Assembly (NCBI RefSeq): GCF_015291725.1
Contig: NZ_CP030038.1
Span: 6,809,001 to 6,873,000, forward strand
DNA from: Bradyrhizobium sp. CCBAU 51765
GTDB lineage: Bacteria; Pseudomonadota; Alphaproteobacteria; Rhizobiales; Xanthobacteraceae
DNA length: 64,000 bases
Direction of reading: 5' to 3'
Made by a program: the position numbers and the translations under genes. Shown here in pieces: positions 27,051 through 35,969 of the stretch. Position 1 is the stretch's first letter, and every line of letters starts with the position of its first letter. Under the pieces are notes generated by a model that was given only the letters and a program-made list of their open reading frames with translations, was not told where the DNA came from and ran no database searches.

Positions 27051-28874
27051 TCAGAACCGCTTTATCTCTATTCCATATTTCCTCAGCGCGTAGCCAATTT
27101 GACGCGGCGTTAGCCCGAGCAGGCGCGCTGCTTTTGCCTGCACCCATCCAGATCTTTCCATGGCCGCAATGACCCGTTCGCGATCGGCCATCTTGGCGCC
27201 ACTAACGAGAACTGTGCCGGGAGGCCCCAGTGAGGCCAGTTCGCCGCCGACAGACTGGACCGGCTGGGTCGCTTCAGCTAGCGGAATGGTGGATTTTGCA
27301 GGCACCGACGGCGTGGGTGCGGGCTGGTCCAGTCTCTCGTCGGAGGTGCCTTTCCACAGCATCGCAGAAAGACACTGGCCGTGGCAGCATGCAAAGTCAC
27401 TTCTCACAATCGATGATCCGGCGCACAGCGTCGCTGTCCGCTCGATGCAATTTTCGAGTTCGCGGACATTTCCCGGAAAGCCGCAGTTCATCAGTACATC
27501 GATCCCGCTCGCCTCCAAAGTCAGAGTACGACCGTTCTCGTTATTAAAATTTCTGAGGAACTCCCTGGCGAGAAGCGGAATATCACTGCGTCTTTCGCGC
27601 AAGGGTGGCAACAGCAAGGGAACTACACTAATGCGATAGTAAAGGTCCGCGCGGAACTCGCTCCTTGCGACAGCCTCTTCAAGGTTCTTGTTGGTCGCAG
27701 CTATCACTCGAACATCGACCTTAACAGTCTGGTTGCTGCCGACGCGCTCGAACTCCTGCTCTTGGAGAACGCGCAGCAACTTCGCCTGGAACGGAGCTGA
27801 GATCTCGCCAATCTCGTCAAGAAACAGCGTTCCTTTGTCAGCAAGTTCGAAGCGTCCCTTGCGCGAGCTGAACGCACCCGTAAAGGCGCCTTTCTCATGT
27901 CCAAACAATTCTGATTCCAGGACGGTCTCAGGAAGCGCCGCGCAATTCAGCTTAACAAACGGGCGCCTGGCGCGGGACGATGATTCGTGAATGGCCTTGG
28001 CTACGAGTTCTTTTCCGGTACCGGATTCGCCACGCAGCAGAACCGTGCTATTAGATCTGGCTACAATCGCGATCTTCTCCAGCAGCCCGCGCAGGGCCGG
28101 ACTATCGCCAATGATTCCATGGGCGTGTAGCTTCTTGCGCTCCCGAGGGGGTTGCCTGAGGTCGAGTACTTGCTTTTGTAGCCGGTCTTTCTCCGCCATC
28201 AATCGTTCGCGATCGCAGGCGAACAAGCGATGTAACTTCACTGTTTGTCCCACCAGGTTGGCGATCATGGCGAGCAGTCGCGCATCGTACTCGATCCCGA
28301 GACTCGACCTATCGTCCCGGATACGATCAACCGTCAGCGTACCCACGACCTTCGGCTCAATGCGAATCGGAACCCCGATGAACGAAACTGGCGTATCATC
28401 AGAGGCGCCGAGCACTTCCCGGTCGGCAGCGCTGAATACCGGCTCGGCGGCCACGTTCTCGACGACAACAGGCCTGTCCGTCGCGATGATCTGGTCGATT
28501 ACTTTCCGCGGCAGCCGCATCCGGTAACGTTCGTCGCTGCCTTCGCTCCAGCCCGCCCCCACTGTAATGTCCGGCATGCCGTCGTCATCGAACAGTGAAA
28601 CGATGCCGTGGCGCATCTGCACAAACGACTGCAGAAGATCAAGAACGTTGGCTAACGTGACCTCGAGCCGACAAGGAGCGGTGAGTATTTTCGATATCTC
28701 GAAGATGCCGGTCAGCGCGCTCTCACGCAACGGCTCGCTCGAGAGCTTACGTTCGGGCTCCGGTTGCGGTGCGGGTCGTTCGCATGAGGAAGGTATATCC
28801 AGCATGAGGCGGCCTCCGTTCTCTCGATCATCCTCCCTGGTACTTTGTCCGGGTTGGCGAGCTTCGTTTTGCAT
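27051..28874 (-). CDS. nifA: nitrogen fixation transcriptional activator NifA
   Basis: A sigma54-dependent activator of about 607 residues. An N-terminal GAF domain (ESALTGIFEISKILTAP to about residue 200) precedes the AAA+ domain with Walker A GESGTGKE, ESELFGHEKGAFTGAF (the sigma54-contact loop), DEIGEI and RADLYYRISVVPLLLPPLRER. The C-terminal helix-turn-helix reads WVQAKAARLLGLTPRQIGYALRK. The oxygen-sensing cysteines of rhizobial NifA are all present in the C-x11-C-x19-C-x4-C arrangement (CGFPGNVRELENC onwards). It activates nif, fix and the groESL operon at low oxygen. The start is uncertain: the ATG at 28874 gives the published length class, while an ATG at 28805 has a stronger GGAGG ribosome site. 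It is cotranscribed behind fixR. Confidence 0.97.
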   Translation of the reverse strand: MQNEARQPGQSTREDDRENGGRLMLDIPSSCERPAPQPEPERKLSSEPLRESALTGIFEISKILTAPCRLEVTLANVLDLLQSFVQMRHGIVSLFDDDGMPDITVGAGWSEGSDERYRMRLPRKVIDQIIATDRPVVVENVAAEPVFSAADREVLGASDDTPVSFIGVPIRIEPKVVGTLTVDRIRDDRSSLGIEYDARLLAMIANLVGQTVKLHRLFACDRERLMAEKDRLQKQVLDLRQPPRERKKLHAHGIIGDSPALRGLLEKIAIVARSNSTVLLRGESGTGKELVAKAIHESSSRARRPFVKLNCAALPETVLESELFGHEKGAFTGAFSSRKGRFELADKGTLFLDEIGEISAPFQAKLLRVLQEQEFERVGSNQTVKVDVRVIAATNKNLEEAVARSEFRADLYYRISVVPLLLPPLRERRSDIPLLAREFLRNFNNENGRTLTLEASGIDVLMNCGFPGNVRELENCIERTATLCAGSSIVRSDFACCHGQCLSAMLWKGTSDERLDQPAPTPSVPAKSTIPLAEATQPVQSVGGELASLGPPGTVLVSGAKMADRERVIAAMERSGWVQAKAARLLGLTPRQIGYALRKYGIEIKRF

Positions 28875-29058
28875 GTCACTCTCGATCTGACGCCAAGTGT
28901 TCACGAGATGACATAGAACCGTAACACCTTTTCATGGCACGACGGTAAACTTACGGTGTGCTTTCATTCCATTTTGCAGATTGCGCACGCGTCGTCAGCG
29001 GAGAACATAACTACCGCTGCTGCAGCTCAAGTCAGCGGTGTCCCCAAGGCCGGCTGAT

Positions 29059-29895
29059 TCACAGATGCTGCCCACCATTGACCGGCACCTCGGCCCCCGC
29101 GACATAGCTCGCCGCATCCGAGCACAGGAAGAAGATGACCTTGGCCACTTCGTCCGGGGTTCCCACTCTGCGAAGCGGGATACTTGGCACGAGACGCGCT
29201 TCTGTGTCGGGCGATAACATGTCCGTCCTGATCTCGCCGGGCGCGATCGCATTCACGCGAATTCCATGCGGTGCATAATCGTGGGCCATTTCGCGTGTCA
29301 GGCTCGCGAGCGCAGCTTTCGACGTCGCATAGGCACTGCCCGCAAACGGGTGCACCTGCGAGCCCGCAATCGAAGTCACATTCACGATCGATCCTGACGC
29401 GGCTCTTAGCTCGTCAAACAGCCCCTGCGCCAGCAGGATCGGGGCCACCAGGTTGAGATGGAACACCCTCATCCAGGTCTCGATCGACGTCGTCAACGAC
29501 GTCATCCGATCGCCAGCGGGCGTTTTCGGCGAGACGCCGGCATTGTTCACCAGTGCGTGCAAAGGTGCACCGGCCAAGCGCTTTTTGACCTCAGTGATCG
29601 CGCGCGGCAGCATTCGATGATTGCTGAGGTCGATCTGCACGTGATCTTCGTTCCCTGCCTCCCAGGGGCATCGCTGGCCGTCGAACGGCTGACGCGCGCA
29701 AGAAATGATGCGCCAGCCCGCCTCAGAGAACAGCTTGGCAGTGGCGTGACCAATTCCGCGCGATGCTCCGGTGAGCAACATCACTTTCTGTTCTCTGCCA
29801 TGAACACGGGCTTTATCGGTCTGAAAAGGGCAAGCTAAATTTGTGTCGGGCACCTGGCCTTCGATCAGATCGTTCTTTGGCAGATCGAGATCCAC
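29059..29895 (-). CDS. fixR: short-chain dehydrogenase FixR
   Basis: A 278-residue SDR-family oxidoreductase. It has the NAD(P)-binding VMLLTGASRGIGHATA, ALVNNAGVSPKTP, the catalytic serine and YATSK region (IVNVTSIAGS..., SAYATSKAALASL) and the C-terminal NGGQHL. FixR is the first gene of the fixR-nifA operon in Bradyrhizobium; its substrate is unknown and it is not essential for fixation there. The GTG at 29895 follows AGGAGAGGAGG five bases upstream and gives exactly the known 278-residue length, so the longer upstream frame (to 29994) is rejected. Confidence 0.95.
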   Translation of the reverse strand: MDLDLPKNDLIEGQVPDTNLACPFQTDKARVHGREQKVMLLTGASRGIGHATAKLFSEAGWRIISCARQPFDGQRCPWEAGNEDHVQIDLSNHRMLPRAITEVKKRLAGAPLHALVNNAGVSPKTPAGDRMTSLTTSIETWMRVFHLNLVAPILLAQGLFDELRAASGSIVNVTSIAGSQVHPFAGSAYATSKAALASLTREMAHDYAPHGIRVNAIAPGEIRTDMLSPDTEARLVPSIPLRRVGTPDEVAKVIFFLCSDAASYVAGAEVPVNGGQHL

Positions 29896-29930
29896 GCCCG
29901 CCTCCTCTCCTGCTGCGTGCGGCATGCGTA

Positions 29931-29945
29931 GCAGGATTTGGGCCA
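29931..29945 (-). promoter_or_regulatory. sigma54 promoter of fixR-nifA
   Basis: On the minus strand: TGGCCCAAATCCTGC, GG and GC exactly 10 bases apart. The predicted start is near 29919, about 25 bases before the fixR GTG. In B. japonicum this promoter overlaps a second, NifA-independent promoter; the TACGCAT just downstream could be its -10. Confidence 0.75.
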
Positions 29946-29975
29946 CTGCGATGCATGTAAATCCGCTTCCGTTTT

Positions 29976-29990
29976 GCGTCCTAGTGTCGC
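29976..29990 (-). promoter_or_regulatory. RegR-type activator box of fixR-nifA
   Basis: On the minus strand: GCGACACTAGGACGC. This fits the RegR consensus GNGRCRTTNNGNCGC at all but one specified position, centred about 64 bases upstream of the predicted start, close to the -68 activator site known for B. japonicum fixR. Confidence 0.7.
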
Positions 29991-30326
29991 GCACGCGAAA
30001 TGCTCGGTTCGTTCAAGACATAGTGCGTGTGCTTTGCGACAGCGATGGTGCATCAGCTACGTAAACTAGCGAGCACACTCGCCGTCGTAAAGACAAGGCT
30101 GCGAGCAGCGCCCCAAACTCGAAAGCTGACGTTACCAGAGTCGTACGTTAGATTCGTCGGCAACTGATGCCGACTTCATCGTGGCCTACTCGGACGTATC
30201 CAGCACTGGCACATCGCCGGGCGGATTGATTCCGGACCGCGACCTGGCGTACTGAATGTTTCTTCAAAATAGTGGATTTCGAGAGCGCCCGTTCACACCA
30301 GCGAGTAGCGGCCGCCAAGACGGAGC

Positions 30327-30632
30327 TCACCGGATGAACGGAGAGCCCTTCGATATATTCATCCGCGATCGACGACCGATTAGCGTCGACTTGCGCCCCC
30401 GAAGCGAGGACGTGTTACACCTGTTTACCGTGGCGGCAGCCACGCTAAGGTCATTGTTGTCGACGTCGAGCTTCAGCGGAAGACATTCGGCCCCCGCGTC
30501 GCTCTGTTCTCCGGTGGAAGTTCGCGACAGAGCATCACTTCGGCCAGACAATTCCCGCCCCGAAAAGATCTGCCAATACTGCTGGATGCAAAAAGCGGCA
30601 ATCAGATCAATCACGCGGGCAACGGCTCTCAT
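30327..30632 (-). CDS. hypothetical protein overlapping the nodZ stop
   Basis: A 101-codon frame that starts in an ATGA overlap with the nodZ stop codon, so translation could be coupled. It begins MRAVARVIDLIAAFCIQQYW and is polar and basic afterwards (NISKGSPFIR end). No family is recognised and it may be a chance frame; only the overlap argues for it. The rest of the DNA up to the RegR box (30633 does not apply; 30000-30326) shows nothing else. Confidence 0.3.
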   Translation of the reverse strand: MRAVARVIDLIAAFCIQQYWQIFSGRELSGRSDALSRTSTGEQSDAGAECLPLKLDVDNNDLSVAAATVNRCNTSSLRGRKSTLIGRRSRMNISKGSPFIR

Positions 30633-31615
30633 GAAACCACGAGCGCTTCTGAGGATTCTTCAATCAGGATCAATCGGCTCGGATCGTTCAAATCGAATTC
30701 TATAACGCGTGGGGCAAAGAGACGCGCATAGCGCGTAAAGGCGCTCGTCGGGGGAAAACGAATCACAGTGTCGCAGCGCGCAAGGAGGTACATATCGATG
30801 AGGGCGGAAAAGCCGCCCTCGGCTCCGAGCGTGGCGTTGTGCAATGGGCCGGCCTGAGGGGCCTGGAACTGTTTTGGAATCGTGAAAACATCAGGAAATA
30901 TAGTCGAAACCTTCTCAAGGACGATCGCGCTGTCCGTGCACAGGAAAGCCTTCACGGGTTTTGCGTGGGGTAACTCCCTAGCCTTATCAATGGCATTACA
31001 GACCTGTCGCAAGGCGCGCTCAGGGTCAGCCCAGTAGGGAGCATGCCCCATAATGTCCTCGCCGTTGCCATGCCGGACATGAACGCCGATTACGCTGTAC
31101 GATTCAAAGTGCTCGCGGTAGATTGCATTAATCCGAGACTGAATTTCAGGTCGTGGCTTGATGCTCCGGAAGATTTCTCGTTCGGCCTCCTGATCGCAGC
31201 GCCACATCAGGCAGGCGTCACACACAACCGTGTTAGCGTCACTATCTTTCCGACTTTGGAACAGTTGATCGAGTTCGTCGCGTTCTCGGAAAATCTGTTC
31301 GTCCGGACGGTAGATGCAATCGATGGATGGCTTGTTCCACCATGCCGGGAAGAATGGTCCCGGAAACGAATAATGATTGATCTCGTCGTCGCAAATCACC
31401 CGCACGCCAGCAATGCCTTGAACCGGTTCGAAGAAGACTGGAAAGGCGTTCGTGGATGGCTCATCGAGATAACAAGATCCCCGCCAATCAATGGCTAGCG
31501 TCCGTCCTGTCTGCTTTGCAAAACGCCAAGCTGCCGCCAGTGACCACAGGCAGTCGCCGAACCCCGTGCGTCGCCGGGAAACTACGAACCTACCATTCTT
31601 CGAACCGCTCTGCAT
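30629..31615 (-). CDS. nodZ: Nod factor alpha-1,6-fucosyltransferase NodZ
   Basis: A 328-residue GT23 fucosyltransferase. It opens with RFVVSRRRTGFGDCLWSLAAAW and contains the GDP-fucose site IGVHVRHGNGEDIMGHAPYWAD, LCTDSA, and the C-terminal LIDMYLLARCDTVIRFPPTSAFTRYARL. It transfers L-fucose from GDP-fucose to the reducing-end N-acetylglucosamine of Nod factors in the cytoplasm, a determinant for nodulating soybean-type hosts. The frame is open to 31735, but the known protein starts close to the RFV.SRRRTGFGD motif, favouring the ATG at 31615. No nod box precedes it, consistent with nodZ being less dependent on NodD in Bradyrhizobium. Confidence 0.94.
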   Translation of the reverse strand: MQSGSKNGRFVVSRRRTGFGDCLWSLAAAWRFAKQTGRTLAIDWRGSCYLDEPSTNAFPVFFEPVQGIAGVRVICDDEINHYSFPGPFFPAWWNKPSIDCIYRPDEQIFRERDELDQLFQSRKDSDANTVVCDACLMWRCDQEAEREIFRSIKPRPEIQSRINAIYREHFESYSVIGVHVRHGNGEDIMGHAPYWADPERALRQVCNAIDKARELPHAKPVKAFLCTDSAIVLEKVSTIFPDVFTIPKQFQAPQAGPLHNATLGAEGGFSALIDMYLLARCDTVIRFPPTSAFTRYARLFAPRVIEFDLNDPSRLILIEESSEALVVS

Positions 31616-31907
31616 TGCCTCTTCCCGGGCTCCTGGTTGGACAAGAGACGTCATTGCGGACGTCTCACGTATCATCTTGTCCGACGTCACGGTCTGAAAC
31701 CGCGGTGCCGGCGAGCTGCGTCGGTAGAACTTCATAGCAGTGCTATCCGTGACGGGCCGCGTCCTCGCAACACCTTCCGTTTTTTCTTGATCGGTGTTGC
31801 GTCGACGTGCCCGATTTCAGTCGGATGCCCGATGACCCCCGTGCGTCAGGTGGTCTGGCCTCCTCACATGCTGCAGGCATAGGCATGGCCATGCTCATGA
31901 GTTCCGG

Positions 31908-33935
31908 CTATGTTTCGCTTTGCACTTTATTGCAGCCGCAAGCCGCGCGCGGCGGATGAAGCCGAACGCCACGCAGCTCCCACACGAGCCGCAGCTCCCT
32001 CACGAGATCTTCACGCTTGGCCTGGTCCTGCATGGTTGCGTCGAGAAGCCAGCCGAGCGACGCCTCGCCCTCGATCCGCATCAAGATCTCGAAAAGCTCA
32101 TGTGAGATACGCATACCATCGCGGGCGGAATGTCCTGTGCGGATCTCGCAGACCGTTTCCTGACGATCTGGCGCTGTGTGGGAGCGAACACGATGAAGGG
32201 ATGCATACGGCGGCAATGAAACGCCCAGTGCACTCCAATCCTGCAGTGATGCTGGCCGCTTTCTGACGAGGAACGGCCCAACAACAAGTCCGTCCAGGTC
32301 AGTCGTTAAGAACGTGGTGATCGCATCTGCCACGGACTCCACGATCGGCTCGGCATTGTTGTTAAATGAGGTATTCAGAAGAACTGGGATTCCCGTTCGC
32401 CTCTTGAACGCATTAATTACATCCCAGTAGGTGGGGTTTGCCTTGCGCGATACTGTCTGCAGCCGAGCGGTCCCATCAACGTGTGTGATCGCACCGAGCA
32501 CGGTACGCTTGGTTTCACGCACACGAACCACGAAGTTCATGAAGGGGAGCTGCCGCGTGCCGTCCGGGAGCTCAAAGAACTCGCTCGCATCCTCCTCCAG
32601 TACAGATGGCGCAAAGGGGCGATAGCCCTCGCGCTTCTTGACCATCGCGTTGATGCGGTCCTTGTTTTCCGCAGGCCGCGGGTCCGCAAGAATGCTGCGG
32701 TTACCAAGCGCACGTGGGCCGAACTCAGAGCGGCCCTGAACCCAGCCGATTACATCGCCATTCGCCATCCAGTCTGCCGCACTGGATGCTATGTCTTCAC
32801 TTCGTTGAATGTCGAGGTGGCCTGACCATGCGTTGAGCTCATGCTCAAGGGCTTGCTCGTTGCCGAGATCGGGCCCCCAATAAACGTCCGGCAGTCGCTC
32901 CCGCGGCGCCGGCCTGCCCAGCTCGTTTGACAGCATCAACGCAGCGCCGAGCGCGCAACCGGCGTCGTGCGCCGCGGGTTGAACAAAGATGTCGTCAAAT
33001 AGCCCGGAATAAAGCAGCTTACCATTCAGCGTGCAATTATGGGCTACCCCCCCAGCCAAGCACAAGCGTGTAATGCCCGTCGCTTCACGATGGTGCCGTA
33101 GGATGTGAAACACGATCCGCTCCAACGCCTCCTGCAGCGAAGCGCTGACATCTCGATGCTGTTGGGTGAATGGCATTCCTTTTCGCCGAACCTCGATGTT
33201 GCGGACCAGGGCTGGACCGATCCGGTCCCTGTGAACGCGATACCCACCGTTCTCCAACAACTCGTAGAACTGCGCGAAGAGCTCGCGATAGGGAGCGGGA
33301 TCACCATACGGGGCAAGCCCCATCACTTTGTACTCGTCGAACAACCCGTAGCCGAGATATCGGATCGTCTCGAGATAGAACAGCCCGAGGGAGTTATATT
33401 CCGGGAAGCCTGCAAGTTGCGCAATTTCGGTGCCAGACCCCACCGCCAATAAGCCGGAGAGAAAATCGCCACCGCCGTCGACGGCAAAAACGAGACTTTG
33501 CTCGAAGCCGGACATGGCAAACGCGCTCACGGCATGCGCTTCGTGGTGATTCACGAAGGAAAGCCGCGACGGATCGATCTCAGCGCCGAACTCCCGTGCT
33601 AGCAGCTGGCGCAGCAACAGTCTGGCGTCCAACGGAACGGGCTGAGAAACAGAAAGGCGCTCGAGCATGGTGTTGCAGTAGGCTTCAGTCGCGTAGAACG
33701 CGATACGGTCAATCTCGCCGAGCTCAACTCCTGCGGTAGAAAGGCAGTATCGGATCGAATTGCTCGGGAACTTGTTAGAGTGCTTGACGCGGTTGAGGCG
33801 CTCCTCTTCGACAGCAGCGATCACGCGGCCATCCTGCACAAGAACCGCAGCGCCATCGTGAAGAAATGTATTCGGCAGCTCCGGCGTGCTTTCATAGATT
33901 CTGTCAAGTCCGCCACTCACTCCCAGGCACAACAT
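31908..33935 (-). CDS. nolO: Nod factor carbamoyltransferase NolO
   Basis: A 675-residue member of the NodU/CmcH carbamoyltransferase family. The N-terminal Kae1-like part has LCLGVSGGLDRIYES, HDGAAVLVQDGRVIAAVEEERLNRVKHSNKFP and VNHHEAHAVSAFAMSG. The C-terminal YrdC-like part has GRSEFGPRALGNRSILADPR, REGYRPFAPSVLEE and IPVLLNTSFNNNAEPI. NolO transfers a carbamoyl group to the non-reducing end of Nod factors (3-O or 4-O). The start at 33935 has GGAG six bases upstream; ATGs at 33947 and 33980 extend it slightly. The full-length single frame contrasts with strains in which nolN and nolO are separate. The C-terminal 80 residues after the family core are extra. Confidence 0.93.
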   Translation of the reverse strand: MLCLGVSGGLDRIYESTPELPNTFLHDGAAVLVQDGRVIAAVEEERLNRVKHSNKFPSNSIRYCLSTAGVELGEIDRIAFYATEAYCNTMLERLSVSQPVPLDARLLLRQLLAREFGAEIDPSRLSFVNHHEAHAVSAFAMSGFEQSLVFAVDGGGDFLSGLLAVGSGTEIAQLAGFPEYNSLGLFYLETIRYLGYGLFDEYKVMGLAPYGDPAPYRELFAQFYELLENGGYRVHRDRIGPALVRNIEVRRKGMPFTQQHRDVSASLQEALERIVFHILRHHREATGITRLCLAGGVAHNCTLNGKLLYSGLFDDIFVQPAAHDAGCALGAALMLSNELGRPAPRERLPDVYWGPDLGNEQALEHELNAWSGHLDIQRSEDIASSAADWMANGDVIGWVQGRSEFGPRALGNRSILADPRPAENKDRINAMVKKREGYRPFAPSVLEEDASEFFELPDGTRQLPFMNFVVRVRETKRTVLGAITHVDGTARLQTVSRKANPTYWDVINAFKRRTGIPVLLNTSFNNNAEPIVESVADAITTFLTTDLDGLVVGPFLVRKRPASLQDWSALGVSLPPYASLHRVRSHTAPDRQETVCEIRTGHSARDGMRISHELFEILMRIEGEASLGWLLDATMQDQAKREDLVRELRLVWELRGVRLHPPRAACGCNKVQSET

Positions 33936-33947
33936 CCCGTTCTCCAT

Positions 33948-34254
33948 ATGATCCTGCCGGGACCGCTTACTGCGTCCCACCTATCTAATCTGGACAGTCA
34001 CGCTCCGTCGGGTGCGCGGGCCAGACAGCACAACACAATTTTGCAAAGTCCGTCTCGGCGCCTAGCGAAAGGCGCCCAGAAAGTAACGGTGCTGGCGTCC
34101 GCACCGATCCACCGAACAGGCGGCCGTAGACCTTGCTCGATCGCGGCCTCTTAAGGCCATGCAGCTGCTGTGACAGACCAGGTCATCCCGAGCTACCGCA
34201 GAAAGATCGTGACAGTGCATCGATGTGTCTTTCTCCATTTTCGCTGAACTCACG
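33948..34254. other. nodJ-nolO gap, possible nolM-like remnant
   Basis: About 300 bases where B. japonicum maps show nolM. A minus-strand frame from about 34238 encodes MEKDTSMHCHDLSAVARDDL and ends YFLGAFR, about 58 codons. I cannot confirm that it is NolM. Confidence 0.35.
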
Positions 34255-35043
34255 TCAACGCAGCAGGCGGCGCCGAAATAGTGCTGTCGACGCGAAAAAG
34301 GGCAGGACCGCGTAAACGCAGAGCGCACCTACGTGCAGGGCAGCGCTGTCAGCGCCGCGCTCAAGCATCGCTGGGCGAATAAGGTCGACCGAATGTGCGA
34401 GAGGCAACAAGCCGGCGAAATGCTGAAATGAGCCGGGCAGTTGGCTCGTCGGAAAGACCGCGCCACACAAAAACACCATAGGAGTGAGGACAAGTGTCTG
34501 GTAAAACACGAAGTAATCGTAACTTGGCGCAAGAGATATGACGACCATCGCCAGGCTGGCGAAGACAAGGCCAGTAAGGGCGATTGCTGGCATCGCATAC
34601 AGAATGGATGGCCATGACGCATAACCCAGCGTGGCAGCGACGATCCAAATCGCTGTTCCGGCCAGAACGGACTTACTGGCCGCCCACACCAGTTCACCCA
34701 GAACGATGTCGCCAAGCGTGAGCTGAGTGGAGAGGATTGCTTCCCAGGTGCGCTTGGCGTCCATGCGTGCGAAGGCTGCATACATGGCTTCAAAGGTCGC
34801 GGACGTCATGGCGCTGGTCGCGACCATGCCTGCCGCCAGGAACGCGATGTACGACGTCCCCTCAACGCGTCCCACGATCAGTCCAAGGCCAAAGCCGAGG
34901 CCAAACAGATTGGTTATAGGATCTGCGAGGTTGCCGAGAATCGATGCAAGTGCGACTTTCTTCCATGCTAGGAAGTTCCGACGCCATACCGCAATCCAAT
35001 TGTACGCGTTAGCGGGCATCACCGCCGCATAACTTTCACCCAT
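34255..35043 (-). CDS. nodJ: Nod factor ABC exporter, membrane subunit NodJ
   Basis: A 262-residue ABC-2-type membrane protein with six predicted hydrophobic spans. Examples are IAFLAAGMVATSAMTSATFE, ILYAMPAIALTGLVFASLAM and the C-terminal VGALCVYAVLPFFAST. Conserved NodJ features are WRRNFLAWKKVALASILGNL at the N terminus, NLFGLGFGLG, and YQTLVLTPMVFLCGAVFPTSQLP. With NodI it exports lipochitooligosaccharides across the inner membrane. The start follows the nodI stop by three bases, so the genes are translationally coupled. Confidence 0.96.
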   Translation of the reverse strand: MGESYAAVMPANAYNWIAVWRRNFLAWKKVALASILGNLADPITNLFGLGFGLGLIVGRVEGTSYIAFLAAGMVATSAMTSATFEAMYAAFARMDAKRTWEAILSTQLTLGDIVLGELVWAASKSVLAGTAIWIVAATLGYASWPSILYAMPAIALTGLVFASLAMVVISLAPSYDYFVFYQTLVLTPMVFLCGAVFPTSQLPGSFQHFAGLLPLAHSVDLIRPAMLERGADSAALHVGALCVYAVLPFFASTALFRRRLLR

Positions 35044-35046
35044 CGC

Positions 35047-35961
35047 TCACTTCTCCATCTCGCGCCCGGTCAGCCGCAAAAACACGTCCTCGAGATTCGG
35101 GGGACGCTGCAGAATACGAAGGCCCGCTCGCCCGCGCAGTTTCACGCGTACCTGGTCCGGATATGGCGCATAACAAAAGAGCGTCTCTCCACTCACTTCA
35201 AGGTGCCGTGCATGCGGCCTGATCAGCTCGCAGAGCTGATGTGGATCACCGCCATAGATTTCGACCACGTTGCAGCCAATATGCTCATCTATGAGGCCGT
35301 CCGGCTTGCCTTCGGCGATCTTGCGTCCACCCTCGAGGACACACAGCCGATCGCACAGGCGTTCGGCCTCTTCCATGAAGTGAGTTGTCAAGAGAATCGT
35401 CTTGCCCCGCGCAAGCAGAACTCGCAGACGTTCCCAAATCAGGTGGCGGGCGTGCGGATCCAAACCAGTCGTCGGCTCGTCCATCACGAGCAGATGCGGG
35501 TCATTGATTAGCGCACGCGCCAGCGTCAGCCGCCGTTTCATGCCACCGGACAACTCGGACACGCGCACGTCCGCCTTGCTTTCGAGGCGCGCAAACTCGA
35601 GCAGCGATGGCGCGACCGCCTCGATCTTGCGAGCGCTCATGCCGAAATAGCGACCAAACACGAGCAGGTTCTCTCGAACGGTGAACTCGAGTTCAAGGTT
35701 ATCGAACTGCGGCACCACGCCGATGCGCACGCGCGCCACACGAGCGCGGGAAGGCACAGGCTCATCGAGGACCGTAATCTTGCCTGCGTCCGGCGAAATC
35801 ATGCCGAGGAGCATACGCGCAATCGTGCTCTTGCCAGCTCCATTTGGACCAAGCAGGCCGAAGCATTCTCCGCGCGCAACCGAGAACGATAGTTCATTGA
35901 CGATGACCTTGTCGCCAAATGACTTTTTCACGCCGGCAAGCTCGATTGCTACGGTGGACAT
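35047..35961 (-). CDS. nodI: Nod factor ABC exporter, ATPase NodI
   Basis: A 304-residue ABC ATPase. It has Walker A GPNGAGKST, signature LSGGMKRRLTLARAL, Walker B LLVMDEPTTGLDP and the H-loop TTHFMEEAERLCDRL. The C-terminal domain (CNVVEIYGGDPHQLC onwards) is typical of NodI. The start MSTVAIELAGVKKSFG at 35961 is chosen over an upstream extension to 36066 that would overlap nodU; AAGAG stands six bases before it. It powers Nod-factor export with NodJ. Confidence 0.97.
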   Translation of the reverse strand: MSTVAIELAGVKKSFGDKVIVNELSFSVARGECFGLLGPNGAGKSTIARMLLGMISPDAGKITVLDEPVPSRARVARVRIGVVPQFDNLELEFTVRENLLVFGRYFGMSARKIEAVAPSLLEFARLESKADVRVSELSGGMKRRLTLARALINDPHLLVMDEPTTGLDPHARHLIWERLRVLLARGKTILLTTHFMEEAERLCDRLCVLEGGRKIAEGKPDGLIDEHIGCNVVEIYGGDPHQLCELIRPHARHLEVSGETLFCYAPYPDQVRVKLRGRAGLRILQRPPNLEDVFLRLTGREMEK

Positions 35962-35969
35962 GGTCACTC

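Noticed and set aside
30111..30130. Minus-strand GTCAGCTTTCGAG as a tts box
   Set aside because: Only the first half matches; the AAAGCT half is missing and there is no gene downstream.
30120..30160. CGTACGTTAGATTCG near 30140 as an eighth MerR-type module
   Set aside because: The spacing is off by one base and both hexamers are poor; it could be an eroded copy but is not convincing.
31830..31860. GTGCGTCAGGTGGTCTGGCCT as another MerR-type module
   Set aside because: There is no acceptable -35 at 19 bases and it lies between nodZ and nolO in the opposite direction to the genes.
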